Below are positions 12,277 through 23,501 of a DNA stretch of 64,000 nt, piece after piece. Each line of letters opens with the position of its first letter. Positions within the stretch are counted from its first letter, which is position 1. Made by a program: the position numbers and the translations under genes. The DNA lies in contig JAGUCH010000004.1 of assembly GCA_019096065.1 (NCBI GenBank), positions 3,100,001 through 3,164,000 of the forward strand, given 5' to 3'. Source of the stretch: Paracyclopina nana (lineage: Eukaryota; Arthropoda; Copepoda; Cyclopoida; Cyclopettidae). The notes under the pieces were generated by a model. It made no database searches. It was not told the DNA's origin and worked only from the letters and a program-made list of their open reading frames with translations.

Positions 12277-15200
12277 ATGAAAATGGAAGCTGAAGGAGAA
12301 GTTGAAGAGAAGGAACCACTTCAGGGTGTAAGTTTGACTTGTCTTTATCAATGTCATCAGAATTGTAATGAGTCAAAACTTGTGTTTCAGGGGTCCTCTG
12401 GCGATGCTGCCAAAATTACTTTTATACCAGGCAGTAAATCAGACGAAGAAAAGAAAGAGGAATTCAAAGGAATACCAAAGTACTATAGCTATAGGCTCGG
12501 TTTTGTGCATTTTCTAAAGGTTTCATTTCCATACATTTTATTGCAGAACGGGTGGCTTTGTTCCAAGTAAGGAGCACCAGCCATGGCAAAACAAGTTCAA
12601 AAAGGCTTTCTCGATCCTCATTCCTTGGAGCAGAACCAAGTAAGTTATTTGATGGCTACTATGACGGTGCAATAATTTTAATTATGCTTGCAGGACTGGA
12701 AACGAGCTCCCCTTGGAGACGTCAGGTTGCTGCAACTACTTCACAGTGGGCTGGATCACTGATATTATGATCAAGGCCTATAGAAATGGTTTGGGCTACG
12801 CTGACCTCTTTCGACTGCCAACTCAAGACCAATCTAAGGAAAGTGCGTCCAGGTTGCAACGTCTTTGGGTGGAGGAGCAGGAAAAGGCAGCCAAAAGGAA
12901 CCGACCACCTCGTTTTTCGATGGCTTGTGTAAGGTTCTGCTCAACTCGAGTCTCAATTGCAACCATTTTCTTCAGTTTCTCAGTCATTCTCAAGTTTTTA
13001 GCACCGGTAAGCAATCTCGAATAGAGCTACTATGGGCTTTTTTCAAAATTGAGAACTTTGTGTTTCAATCTATAGTCGGTGCTCCTGAAAATGATATTGG
13101 ATTTCATTAATGATCCAACGAGAGATGATACCGAAGGCTGGTACTTGTTGCTAGCTTTGGGTGTGATGCTTTTGCTCAGAATTGCTTGCTTCACCCAGAA
13201 CTTCAATATTGGGCTACAAACTGCAGTTCGACTCTGTGGAGCCACTCAATACCTTGGCTATTCTAAATTGTTGCGTCTCTCGAGTCCCAATGACAATGCT
13301 TTGGGTCAACTCGTTACTCATTGCACAGGAGATCAGGAGCGCATTTCAGAGGCTGTCATTGTAACTGTGCTGTTTTTTGGTAACGCTCCATTTTTAAAAA
13401 AATACATAATTACTAACGCTGATTGTTTTGATTGATTAGGTACACCTATTATGTTCTCCCTGTCCACTGTTTATTCGTGGATGTTGGTTGGCCCCATTTC
13501 TCTCTTGGGACTTCTCATCGTTCTCCTCCTTTACCCGATTATGGCACGTATTATAATCGGATCAGAAATAGTACATTTTTCCCTTATTTCTGATTATGTT
13601 ATTTTTACAGGGAGGTGTAGCTGCGCTTACAGCATATTTCCGAAGAGCAGTCGTCACTCACACAGACAAGAGAGTGTCACTCATGAATGAAGTCATTAAC
13701 AATATCCGTCTGATCAAAATGTACGCATGGGAGGAGCCGTTTGTGGAAAAAATCCAGGCATTGCGGATAGCCGAAATGAAAGCATTGCAAAAAACTGCTT
13801 TTCTGCAATCAATCTCGTTTTCAATCACGCCATGCATTACTGTGGTTGCGGCAGTTGTCACTGTCATTGCATTGACGTAAGTGCACATTTCCTGCATTTT
13901 AATTTTCTGGTGCTTCAATCAATTCCTTTTGTAATTTTAGAAGCTCTGATTTTGAGCTAACTGGATCTGTGGCATTTACATTATTCTCAATATTTACTGC
14001 GTTGCAATTCACGGTAGCAACTTTGCCTATTGCGCTCAGGTGCATAGCAGAAGCCAAGGTTTGCTTTGACAGGCTTACACTGTTTTTGCTGCTGCCAGAA
14101 TATGAGAAACCAAGCCATGAGCTTATCGACACAGAAGACAGTGTTGAAAAGCTTGCCATTTCTTTGGAGGAGTATAATGCAGCAAGAGCTGTTCATATTC
14201 AACCTGAGGATCAAAGCAATGCTACCATTGAAAAAAAGCAAGAGCCAGAGGCTAATGAAGATCTGACGCAACCATTGGTGACAAATGATGAAAGCATTGC
14301 TCAAGTACTTTTCAATGTCAACCTGAAAGTCCCACAAGGGAAGCTAATTGGAGTAGCTGGAGGAGTTGGATCTGGAAAATCCTCACTCATTTCTGCCATC
14401 ATGGGTGAATTAAAGTGCATGAGCGGCAAGGCCAAGATCAATGGCAGACTGGCTTTGGTGCCTCAACAAGCTTGGATTTTTAGTGGGACAGTGAGAGAAA
14501 ATATTCTCTTTGGTTCAAGATACCAGGAGAGTGTTTTCAATCAAGTCATTGAAGCAACTGCCCTTAAGGAGGATATTGAGAATTGGCCCAACAAGGATCA
14601 AACTGAGGTTGGTGAAAGAGGTTTAAGTTTGAGTGGAGGCCAAAAACAGCGCATCAGCTTATGTAGAGCAATCTATGCAGTTTTGGATGACCAAGCCACA
14701 GAGAAGGCAAAATTCATCATACTCCTTGATGACCCCTTGTCAGCTGTCGATCCTGGAGTGGCCAAGCATATTTATGACCAAGCAATCTCAACTCTGCTCA
14801 AGGAGCACACAGTCATTCTCGTAACTCATGGAGTTCAATTCCTGAGCAAATGTGACCAAGTGGCCTTTATGAAGAATGGATCCATTACTGAAATTGGAAC
14901 CTATGGCCAGCTATTAGAAGCTGGAAAGGAGTTTGCCAATATGGTGTCTTTTGACCAGAGCCAAACAATGAAGAAAATAGAATCGGACCATGGTAGCCTG
15001 GCTCCAACTAAGGCCCAAAGGTCCATGTCAGCTGTGAGCGCAGGTGACGTGCAACAGGCTCTTATCCAGGATGAAAAGGACCAAGTGGATGTTGGCTGGT
15101 CTGTACTACTCAAGTATTTCAAGGTGAGAATCTGAAACGATGCATTTTTGCTTAACGTGACTCAAAATGCCCAAAACATTACTTGATTAGTAGCGTATCA

Positions 15201-18200
15201 CAAAATTGGAGGGATATAGAGCAGAACAACATTCAGCTAAGCTTAAAATTGAGTGCTTTTAAAGCTCATCTTTGGATTTTTGTCTTGCAAACGATTTTAG
15301 AATGTTGATCCTTTCTTCAAGCTGCTTCTTCTTAGCATCAGACACTTTCCCAGCTAGGACTTTCTTCACTCTCTCCATTTCCTTGTCAATGAAAGGTTCT
15401 CCATCACTTACCACCTTGTGCATTAGCTTGATGTAAATTTCAGCCTTCTTGGCCTTTTCCTCCTTCAGCTTGTCTCTGGCCTTTTCAGCTTCCACAATGA
15501 TTTTCCCCTTTGAGCCAGCATCAGTTGTAGTCATAAGTTTGTCTGCTAGGAGGTCCAGCTCCTCAATACAACCAGGCAGAGGCATGTAGATACCGGCTCT
15601 CTGCCGTACGAAACTTTTCAAGTTTTCTTCTTTGAACTCATCATCAAACCTTTATTTTTTTGAAAAAAAGAATGGATCAACTTTTGATATCATTGATGTA
15701 GGATTTACCTGTGATCACTTATTTTGCCTGTCTGCTCGTCTCTCATGAACAAGATGACCACAGGGTAGTCGTCTTTCTTCACGCCGAACCTGTCAGCCAA
15801 TTCAACATTGTCCTTGTCTCCATAGTCCTTGATTCCCACCTCTCCGACAAAGAGGTCGTCGATTTCAGCAGCAGTCTTTGAGAATTTGCCAAATTCCTCG
15901 TGCTTGTCTCCATAAGGGTAGGCTACGTCAAACTTGACCAATGACACTTTGAACTTGTTGAGCAGCTTGTCGAATGAGAGACTGTCAAGTGGAGTGCAGC
16001 CTTTGCAATTGATGGCAGTGCTTTGAGATACGATCGCAAAGGCCAGGCAAAAAGAGAGCAATGTCTGAGCTGCAGCCATGTTGCTTCGGGACGCGTGAAA
16101 ATCAATATATTGGTTTGTGTTAGCAAAGTCTGAATGTCTTCGTCGTGGTACCGGTGTTAAATATTATACCAGTTGTTGCTGTTGCAGTTCAGCTTGGCCC
16201 TGTCCGACTTCAGAGTGCTGAAGTGGCGTTTCCTGAGTGGCCAGCAACTCAACAGGGCTCTTTGCTCCATGCGATATCTAATATATACAATACATACGTG
16301 TGCAATACACGGCTTTAAAAAAGCGTAAAATCTAGAAATGGCATTATATGAAAACCTATTGTAAAGAATTCGCGAATAATCCTAAAATAGGCGCTATGCA
16401 GTCAAAAGTAGCCAATTGAATCACTTTCCAAACATTAGGCCTATAAATGTATATTAACAAAATTTTAACACCATTTTTATAGTGACTAGTTATAGTACCA
16501 TGTAGTAATTCGGGGCCTTTTTCCTGTACTCTTTTATGCAATATTTTGCATTTATAGTAGGTCATCATTTGTGTTGTGTACATAATAGGTTCCATTCTTT
16601 TGTAGGCCTGTGGAGGATATGGAGTCATGTTTGGAATTTTCCTGCTAGTGCTTATTTTTGTGCTTGTGAGGCTGTTCTCCTCTATTTGGCTGCAAGTATG
16701 GCTTGATCAGGGTGACGGGCTTGTACAAGAGCGCTATGAAAATGCTACTTTGATGAATCTGACATTAACCGACCATGAGCTGAAGGGAGATATCGCCAAG
16801 AACCCGCAAATGTGGATGTTTCAAACAGTACATGGACTGAGTTTAGTTGTTCTCGTGTTGATGGGCCTTGCAAAAGGGTTTGGTATGGCTTTGGCACTGC
16901 TGAAAGGATCCTCAAAATTGCATCAAGATATGCTTAAAAGGGTCATGAGGTGTCCCATGTCATTTTTCGATAGCACTCCATCTGGACGTGTTATCAACCG
17001 TTTCTCCAAAGACATCGACGAATGTAAGTGAAGTCAAGTCATTTTACAATTTATGTCACTGAATTCTATCCTTTTTTTTTCCCAAATTAATTAGTGGATG
17101 TGAGGATGCCATACTACACTGAGTTCGTGGTTCAAGCAATTATGCTATGTCTATCTCAAGTATTTGTGGTCTGCCTCGTCTACCCTTTGTTTGTGGTAGT
17201 TGTCGTAATTATTATCGGAATCTTTGCTTTTTTCGATGTGTGCATGAATCGAGGAGTTTTGGAAACACGAAAACTCGAGAACAAGACCAAGTCACCAGTG
17301 CTGACAGACATCACATCGGTTTTGGCTGGCATTCCCATCATTAGAGGCTTTGAACGACAATCAGTCTTCCAAGAGAAGTAAGCAACAAAATGATCGTTTC
17401 AAAAGTATCCACCATGAGTTGATTTACTTAGGTTTGACCATGACCTGAACAAAAACTTGGCTGCCCAATTTCTCTTCCGGTTCTCTAACAGATGGTATGC
17501 GTTCCGGATGGACTTTTTGGGCACAATTACTATTATGATCACAGCAGGATTATGCATTTTCTCAAGAGGAACTGTGACTCCAGCTCAGGCTGGTTTGGCT
17601 TTGAGCAACATTTTTCAAGTGGCCACTTTCATACCTTATGTCATGCGAATGAAGGCTGATTATAGAGCCCGCTTTAACTCTGTTGAGCGAGTCTGCGAGT
17701 ATGCTCACACACTTGAGCAGGAAGCACCCCTGAAAAATGAAGAAAATAAGCCTCCGCAAAGCTGGCCAGCTAAGGGCAGCATAGAGCTAAAAGAGCTGTG
17801 TTTCAGATACAGACCAACTACTCCTCTTGTTTTGAAGAATATTTCATTCTTGATTGAAGCTGGCTCCAAAGTGGGAGTTGTCGGAAGAACTGGGGCAGGA
17901 AAAACTTCCCTTTTTGGAGCCATCCTAAGATTGGCTGAAATTGATTCTGGCCAAGTCATCATTGATGATGTGGATGTCTCCACAATTGGGCTTGGAGATC
18001 TTCGTTCTGTCATAGCTGTCATTCCTCAAGATCCGGTCTTGTTTCAAGTAAGAGCCTGAGCATTTGATAGTTCTTATAGAATGTTTTTCACTTGTCTCTT
18101 TTATTTGAAGGGAACAATACGATACAATTTAGATCCATTTGATCAATATGACGATGAAGCTATTTGGTCCGCAATCAAGAAATCTCACTTGAATGACAAA

Positions 18201-18631
18201 ATTGCTGAAAGTGGGGAAGGTCTGCAGATGAAAGTTGCCAACGAAGGAGATAACTTGAGTGTGGGTGAGAAGCAGCTTCTTTGCCTTGGAAGGGCACTTT
18301 TAAGGCAGAACAAGCTTTTGCTGCTCGATGAGGCCACAGCCTCAGTTGACGTGGAAACTGATCATAAAATCCAGACAACCATAAAAGAAGCCTTCGCTAA
18401 CTGCACAGTTGTCACTATTGCACACAGAATTCACACTGTCATGAACTATGACAAGATTCTTGTGATGAAGAAAGGAGAGGTACTATTTAATTAAGATAAA
18501 TCTTTTACGAGGCCAAAGCTAACTTTCTTCCAATTTAGGTTGTTGAGTTTGGAGCTCCGAAGGAGCTACTTGATAAGCCTGGTGGGGCTTTCCAAGCTAT
18601 GGTCAAGTCCGCACAGATTGACCAACATTAA
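12277..18631 (+). CDS. ABCC5-like: ABC transporter subfamily C, MRP5-like exporter
   Basis: Thirteen exons give about 1,400 residues with the short MRP layout: no TMD0, then TMD1, NBD1, TMD2, NBD2. NBD1 shows Walker A GVGSGKSS, signature [10 protein letters not shown] and Walker [16 protein letters not shown]2 shows [18 protein letters not shown] and [12 protein letters not shown]. Within TMD1, [24 protein letters not shown] and [13 protein letters not shown] resemble ABCC5 more than ABCC4. MRP5 exports cyclic nucleotides, glutathione conjugates and other organic anions at the plasma membrane. The start at 12277 is 52 bp after the foldback element's direct repeat. Two introns (after about 12479 and 13543) have awkward donors and may be GC-AG or shifted. 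The long intron 15124-16604 houses ERp29. A polyadenylation signal lies near 18701. Confidence 0.92.
15259..16079 (-). CDS. ERP29: ERp29-like ER chaperone (windbeutel orthologue)
   Basis: Two exons (16079 to about 15711, and about 15650 to 15259) give about 253 residues (human 261). A signal peptide is followed by a thioredoxin-like domain ([40 protein letters not shown]) without an active CXXC, then the all-helical ERp29c domain and a perfect KDEL retention signal. ERp29 is a non-catalytic PDI relative of the ER lumen that assists folding and export of secretory proteins; Drosophila windbeutel helps export Pipe. The gene lies entirely inside an intron of the ABCC5-like gene on the opposite strand. 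Confidence 0.93.
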
Positions 18632-19336
18632 TGAGAAATCTATCCGTCCTTTGATATATGTAGTATGTCTAGTGTTACTATAAAGTGTATTTTGAATTAG
18701 GTCAATAAAAGTAATATTTACACTTCGTTCGTTAAGGTCAGCCGCTTATTGATTACATGCCAATCAGTGTTGGGCGAAGCCCTCAATCCCCTTCCAACTT
18801 GCATCATATCATCGTAAAGAGCTAGCTAGTCCTTTCAGTAGAAGAAAGTAGACAATTCTTGTCTCTAGAATTGTTGCAGCTCTGGTCACTTATTTTTGTG
18901 CTGGAACTGTAGTTGGAATAGTTACTGATTTGCTTGACGTTACCTTATCGAGAATGTCATTAGAAGCCAATGTTGCTTTCAAATTCGTAAAGTCATTTGA
19001 TGCTTCTATTTATTCCTTTCTTCTATCTTTTTCGTACCTAACTAAACAGCTTACTAGTTAAGGCTCATGCAGCTGCTCTTTTAAATGCCCTTTTAGCACG
19101 TTTTACAAATACACCAATTAAATCGACATTTATTTTTCTTCCCATAAAATAATACAGTGTTCATTTTTTATGATATCACAAATATTACCTGATTACCGCC
19201 GATGTTTTATATTTTCGATGTGGGTGTTTCGCTTTTAACTTACAATTACATTGTTGGCGCTGTATATGATAGTAGTATATTCTACTTTACGCTTACGTCC
19301 TACTTCTAACATCCACGGTTGTGTACATCAAGGTTT
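18632..19336. other. Intergenic; 3' ends of two convergent genes
   Basis: It contains the ABCC5-like 3' UTR with AATAAA at about 18701 and the 3' side of the minus-strand seven-transmembrane gene. No other frame, repeat or RNA gene was recognised. Confidence 0.5.
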
Positions 19337-21652
19337 TTAGTCTTCCACATCATCGCTGATGATCACTCCAATCTTGTTGTTGATCGTTTTATCCATTTTG
19401 GCCAAAATGATTGGCTGGGCAGTTCTGACCAAAGCAAAGCAGAGCATGGTCAGTCTCCAGATCATGGTTGGCAAAAAGATTTGTCCAACAGGGTCCTAAA
19501 AAAGATCCTTTTCGACCTTCTTTCATTTGGAGCTTAATGAAGTACTCACCCTAGCATAGTCATCTGTGATGTAGTCAGTATATCCTAACCCAATCATGGC
19601 AACGCCAGAGCTGGGTAGGAGCAAAAATCCATAAGAAGCTATGTTCAACAGTGTGAACCTGAACGACTTTGTTAGTGCTTTCCACAACTCCTCGTTGATA
19701 TTGATGGGCTGCATTTCCTCGGGCTTCTCCTTGCCATCTCCTTTACCTTCTCCAGATCTTGGGTTTGTAGCGGGAGAATTTGGCTCAGAAACTTTGAGAG
19801 GTTCTTTTTTAGCCATTTTCTCGTAATTCTTGTTCAGCTCCTCCTCAGTTGGTGGTCTCAAAATGAGTCGATTTCCACCACTAGCTTTTTCGACTTCCTT
19901 AACGCTACTCAGCTTGGTCTTCAATGAATCATTAGGGACTTCCAAGGTTGACGGTCCGGGCATGGGTTTCATCGCATCCTTGCTTGAGCATGGCTTGGGA
20001 TCGTACTCTGGTGGGAGCTGCAAACATTAAGCTATGCATATTTACTGCCATCATCATCACATAAGTATTGTTACATCTTCATTTGAGGTTGCTGCAGCCG
20101 CTGCTCCATGGGTAGTAGGCGAGTTTCTGGCCACACGCTCAAGGAATGTTGTTCCAATGGCATGCAGAAAAGTGGGGTCAGCAAACGGGGTCCTAGCAGC
20201 GGATTTCACTTCCTTGGAGACGACGTCATCGTCATACATCAAAACTCCAGCTCCATTGTCCACCAAGTACCTTTTTGTGGTACCACTCAAGTTATTCGCC
20301 GCAGCCGGTACCACCGTATTTGCCTAGGCGATTTCACGACTTTTAAATTATTCATAAACGGAATATTGCTCAACAATTCTCCGTTCGGAAGTTTGTGCGT
20401 CAAATATTTGTTTACGTTTTATCGACCCGGGCGCTACTTAGCAAAGAGCGGTTCGGAAGTTATAAGTAAGAATTACTCGAAGTTTCTGAAGGGCGATGAG
20501 AAAGATGTGACAGCAGGTCAAGAAAACCAGTCCAAAGAGGGCCATTGTCATGAGCATGACAGTCGTCGAGGTGGATCCATCCAAAGTCATGTTGACAATT
20601 GGAACAATTGGGCAAGGATGGTTCTCTTCGCACTTCAAGTGGCCCATGAAGAACATGGCGGCCACCGCGGCGACGGAGCCGAATACGCTGAGTCCACAGA
20701 AGAAGGTGGCCATGTTCTCGTTAGACGCCACGCTTTCCTCGTGCCAAAACGGCAGAACGATGGCCGTGTAGAAATCCAAGTGTACCAAGAGTTCCGAGGA
20801 GAGGAACAAGAACATGGTGAAGTGGACCAAGACCAGAACCATGTTGCAAGCGTTGATCGATGGTACGAAGGTTGACAGAACGACGAATCCGGACATCACC
20901 AGGGCGACCATGTTGGTGAAGAGAGAGTAAGCCTATGAGCATTACGTAAGAGCTAATATGTAATTGAAAGTGTCGAAAAAATCCTACCTGGCAAATGTAT
21001 TTGGAGGTCGAGTAAAGATCCGGGAACCAGCCTATGACAGTGAGGACAAACAGCGAGGCTGTGAGTCCTACTGTCACGAAGCAGATGAGGAGGGTCAAGT
21101 AGAAGCTGAAATATACTAGTATAAATGAGCAGCTTCGTTTAGTGGGAAATGTTCTACTTATAACCTTGTTCTGAGTGGTTTTTCTTTAGCATATATCTGC
21201 ATCCCTTTAATTTTCAGTTAAATTACCTAGAGTATGCTTCCCTCACAACACAATCCGTAAAGACATGAGACACAGATGAGTTGTGACTCACTGTATCCAT
21301 CATGTTGATTTCCACGGCCACATTCCCGCTATCCATTTTCTGCAATCCACTCATTTCAGGTGCGGAGGACATCACTGTTGCAGCAGAGTTCGCCATGGCT
21401 GATGCCGCAGAGGTGGCCATAGCCGAGGCTGCAGCAGCGAGCATATTGCCTAAACGTAAAATCGTAATCATAATAGTATACATGTAATTTTGAGAACGAA
21501 TGGTAAAAATTCTCACCCGGAGCTGAATTATCAGCCACAGCGTGATTCGGACTGCTTTGACTTTGGACTTGGATTGACATGACTACTTTCCAAATTAACT
21601 GCACACTCTCTACATTTTCTGTTGTGGAATGTGGATTTAATGGGATAGCCAT
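19337..21652 (-). CDS. Seven-transmembrane protein, divergent GPCR-like
   Basis: Six or so exons join from an ATG at 21650-21652 to a stop at 19337. A soluble N-terminal region rich in Ala, Ser and Asn with NSS glycosylation sequons precedes seven hydrophobic segments. Five are clustered (beginning LICFVTVGLTASLF, NMVALVMSGFVV, VLVLVHFTMFLFLSS, FFCGLSVFGSVAAVAAMFF and MTMALFGLVFLTCC). A loop of about 200 charged, Pro-rich residues follows, then two more segments (SYGFLLLPSSGVAMIGLG and MIWRLTMLCFALV). The topology matches a GPCR with a very large third intracellular loop. I see no DRY or NPXXY motif, so the receptor assignment is inference. Confidence 0.65.
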
Positions 21653-22057
21653 TTTGATATTTTTATTTTCGGTGATGCATTTCTTCAATCTGCGACACAG
21701 ACAAATGCTGGTGACATGCTGGTGAGGCCTAATCAGCTCCTTAAAGAGAAATCATTGGGAGAACATAAGAGCATCGTCAAGGAGATGTGTGTGTGGAAAC
21801 AAAGCTTTCAATTGTCATGGCAACGCTTTAAAGAAGCAACTCAACTTGTGATTGGCAACAGCAATGTAACCCTATATCAACTAACTGAGATCGAGGCTCT
21901 CTCTTCGCGTAGAAAATGTTTTGAAAGATGAAATTAAAAACCCGATAAACAACTAACTTGCCGATTTTACGTTTATCTATGAGTTTGATGGAAAATGATT
22001 CTTACAAAGCTCGCACTTTATCAATTACTTTTGATTAACTTTCCGAATTGATGCATG

Positions 22058-22333
22058 GCCATGTGTATTTTCGAAGCCAGATTTATGTTTTGCTTCGTCC
22101 TACTTACGTACCAGATAATATAGGATTATACACCTCTAGGCTGGAGGATAACACGAATTATTTTTTAGTGTCGCGTAACAATCACTCGTTCGCTCCGCTC
22201 ACTCGTGATCTGTCACTTGACACTAAAAAATAATTCGTGTTATCCTCCAGCCTAGAGGTGTATAATCCTATATTATCTGGTACGTAAGTAGGACGAAGCA
22301 AAACATAAATCTGGCTTCGAAAATACACATGGC
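22058..22333. repeat. Perfect 115-bp inverted repeat with 46-bp loop
   Basis: Arm 22058-22172 is the exact reverse complement of 22219-22333 as read by eye, beginning GCCATGTGTATTTTCGAAGC. The loop contains its own short palindrome around CACTCGTTCGCTCCGCTCAC. No coding frame and no clear target duplication were found. A partial copy (one arm end plus the loop) lies at 48786-48890, so this is a dispersed element of hairpin-MITE type. Confidence 0.9.
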
Positions 22334-22384
22334 AATAATTACTCAAATTAGCCCAAGTGACCAAAACACTTGTCCAACCTTCAT

Positions 22385-22392
22385 TATAAAAA
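22385..22392 (+). promoter_or_regulatory. TATA box of the YHYH gene
   Basis: TATAAAAA lies 46 bp upstream of the start codon at 22431, a spacing that places transcription start about 15-20 bp before the ATG. Confidence 0.6.
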
Positions 22393-22430
22393 GGCAGTAG
22401 GAACTCTTACACTGCAACAGAGTTCTTGAA

Positions 22431-23351
22431 ATGAAGGGAGCGATTGCTTTGATCGTAAGTTTTATTGGGTCTGCTTTATCGACTAGCTATGAGGCGCCTT
22501 TTGGGCCTGAAATTGCAGCAGCTCCACCAAAATCTTCAGTGATTACCTTAACTGATCGTTGCGAAGAAAATGCTGAAAGCTATTATGAAGAGTATATCGC
22601 AAGAAATTACCGATTTGTCATGATTTCTGGGATTCCGAGCCATCCAGCAGAGTATAACCAAGCACAATTCGATCCTTATAAGAGATGTAATTAACTCAAT
22701 GCAATCAACTTGTTTCGCGCATTGCGTAATTTCCTGTGCTCTATTAGGTGAGCGATGGCAGTACGCAAGGCTCCCTTTGACATGGGCTGACTCAGGAAAA
22801 ATCTCAAGGAGAATGGGATCTGATGGTTTTGTCATGAGTGGAGCTGTGACGTTTGATGACAGAGGTGACGATGGGGATGATGCATACACCGCAATGTCAC
22901 AAAAAGGTGCCACTTTGGATCCGAGCAATGGGCACAGCAACAACCAAAATCAATACCACTACCATGCTGTGATTGAGAGAACCTAAAAATTATGCTTTTG
23001 CATTATTACCTCGCTTTTTCTCAGGTGCCAACCGAATTCTCTAATGCCAATGACCCAGCCGCTTGCGAGCATATTGGTTACATGCTTGATGGTGGTAAGC
23101 TTTATGGAAGATGCCAAGTTGATGGGTTAGAATTGCAATCATGCTACTTTGCCAGCATTGAAGATCCTCAATTGGAGAGCGACTATTACTATTCTTTTGG
23201 AAAAGATGGTTGCCAATTGGATGAGTGCAACATGTACGTCTACAATGGGGAGGCATCGTATTTCATTTCAACCAACTTTCCCTGGGTTCCAGCATGCATG
23301 AAAGGCACAGTTGCCACCATATTTGGATTCACCCCAGATAACAGAGCATGA
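22431..23351 (+). CDS. Secreted YHYH-domain protein
   Basis: Three exons (22431-22687, about 22747-22966 and 23025-23351) give about 265 residues. A signal peptide (MKGAIALIVSFIGSALSTSY) is followed by the signature DPSNGHSNNQNQYHYHA, then a region ending IGYMLDGGKLYGRC. Both match the YHYH domain (an N-x-x-YHYH histidine cluster followed by an IGY-xDG-xxxYG segment). Several cysteines in the second half (CQVDGLELQSC, DGCQLDEC) suggest disulfides, which fits an extracellular protein. The domain is widespread in bacteria and present in some invertebrates. Its function is not established, and a metal-binding role for the His cluster is only a guess. A TATA box precedes it. Confidence 0.85.
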
Positions 23352-23412
23352 TTCTGAGCGCATTTTTTTGTTTTTTCATACAAATATATACTTGTGGTTG
23401 ATGCAATTCAAA

Positions 23413-23454
23413 TTTCGCGCCAAAACTTCGAAATTTGGCGGGACGCTATAAAAG
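23413..23454 (+). promoter_or_regulatory. E2F sites and TATA box upstream of a zinc-finger gene
   Basis: TTTCGCGCCAAA (23413-23424) and TTTGGCGGGA (23434-23443) match the E2F/DP consensus, and TATAAAAG follows at 23447-23454, 48 bp before the chosen ATG at 23502. The combination suggests S-phase expression; this is inference from motif matches. Confidence 0.55.
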
Positions 23455-23501
23455 TAAACAAAAGTTCGTCAATTCGCGGAAACGCTGAAACAGGCATTTG
23501 C

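Noticed and set aside
14297..15122. Assignment of the exporter as ABCC4
   Set aside because: Exporter motifs in TMD1 ([14 protein letters not shown]) and the short N-terminus agree better with ABCC5; the choice remains by resemblance only.
20108..20875. 255-codon plus-strand frame
   Set aside because: Lies antisense to well-supported transmembrane exons and crosses their intron; no motif of its own.
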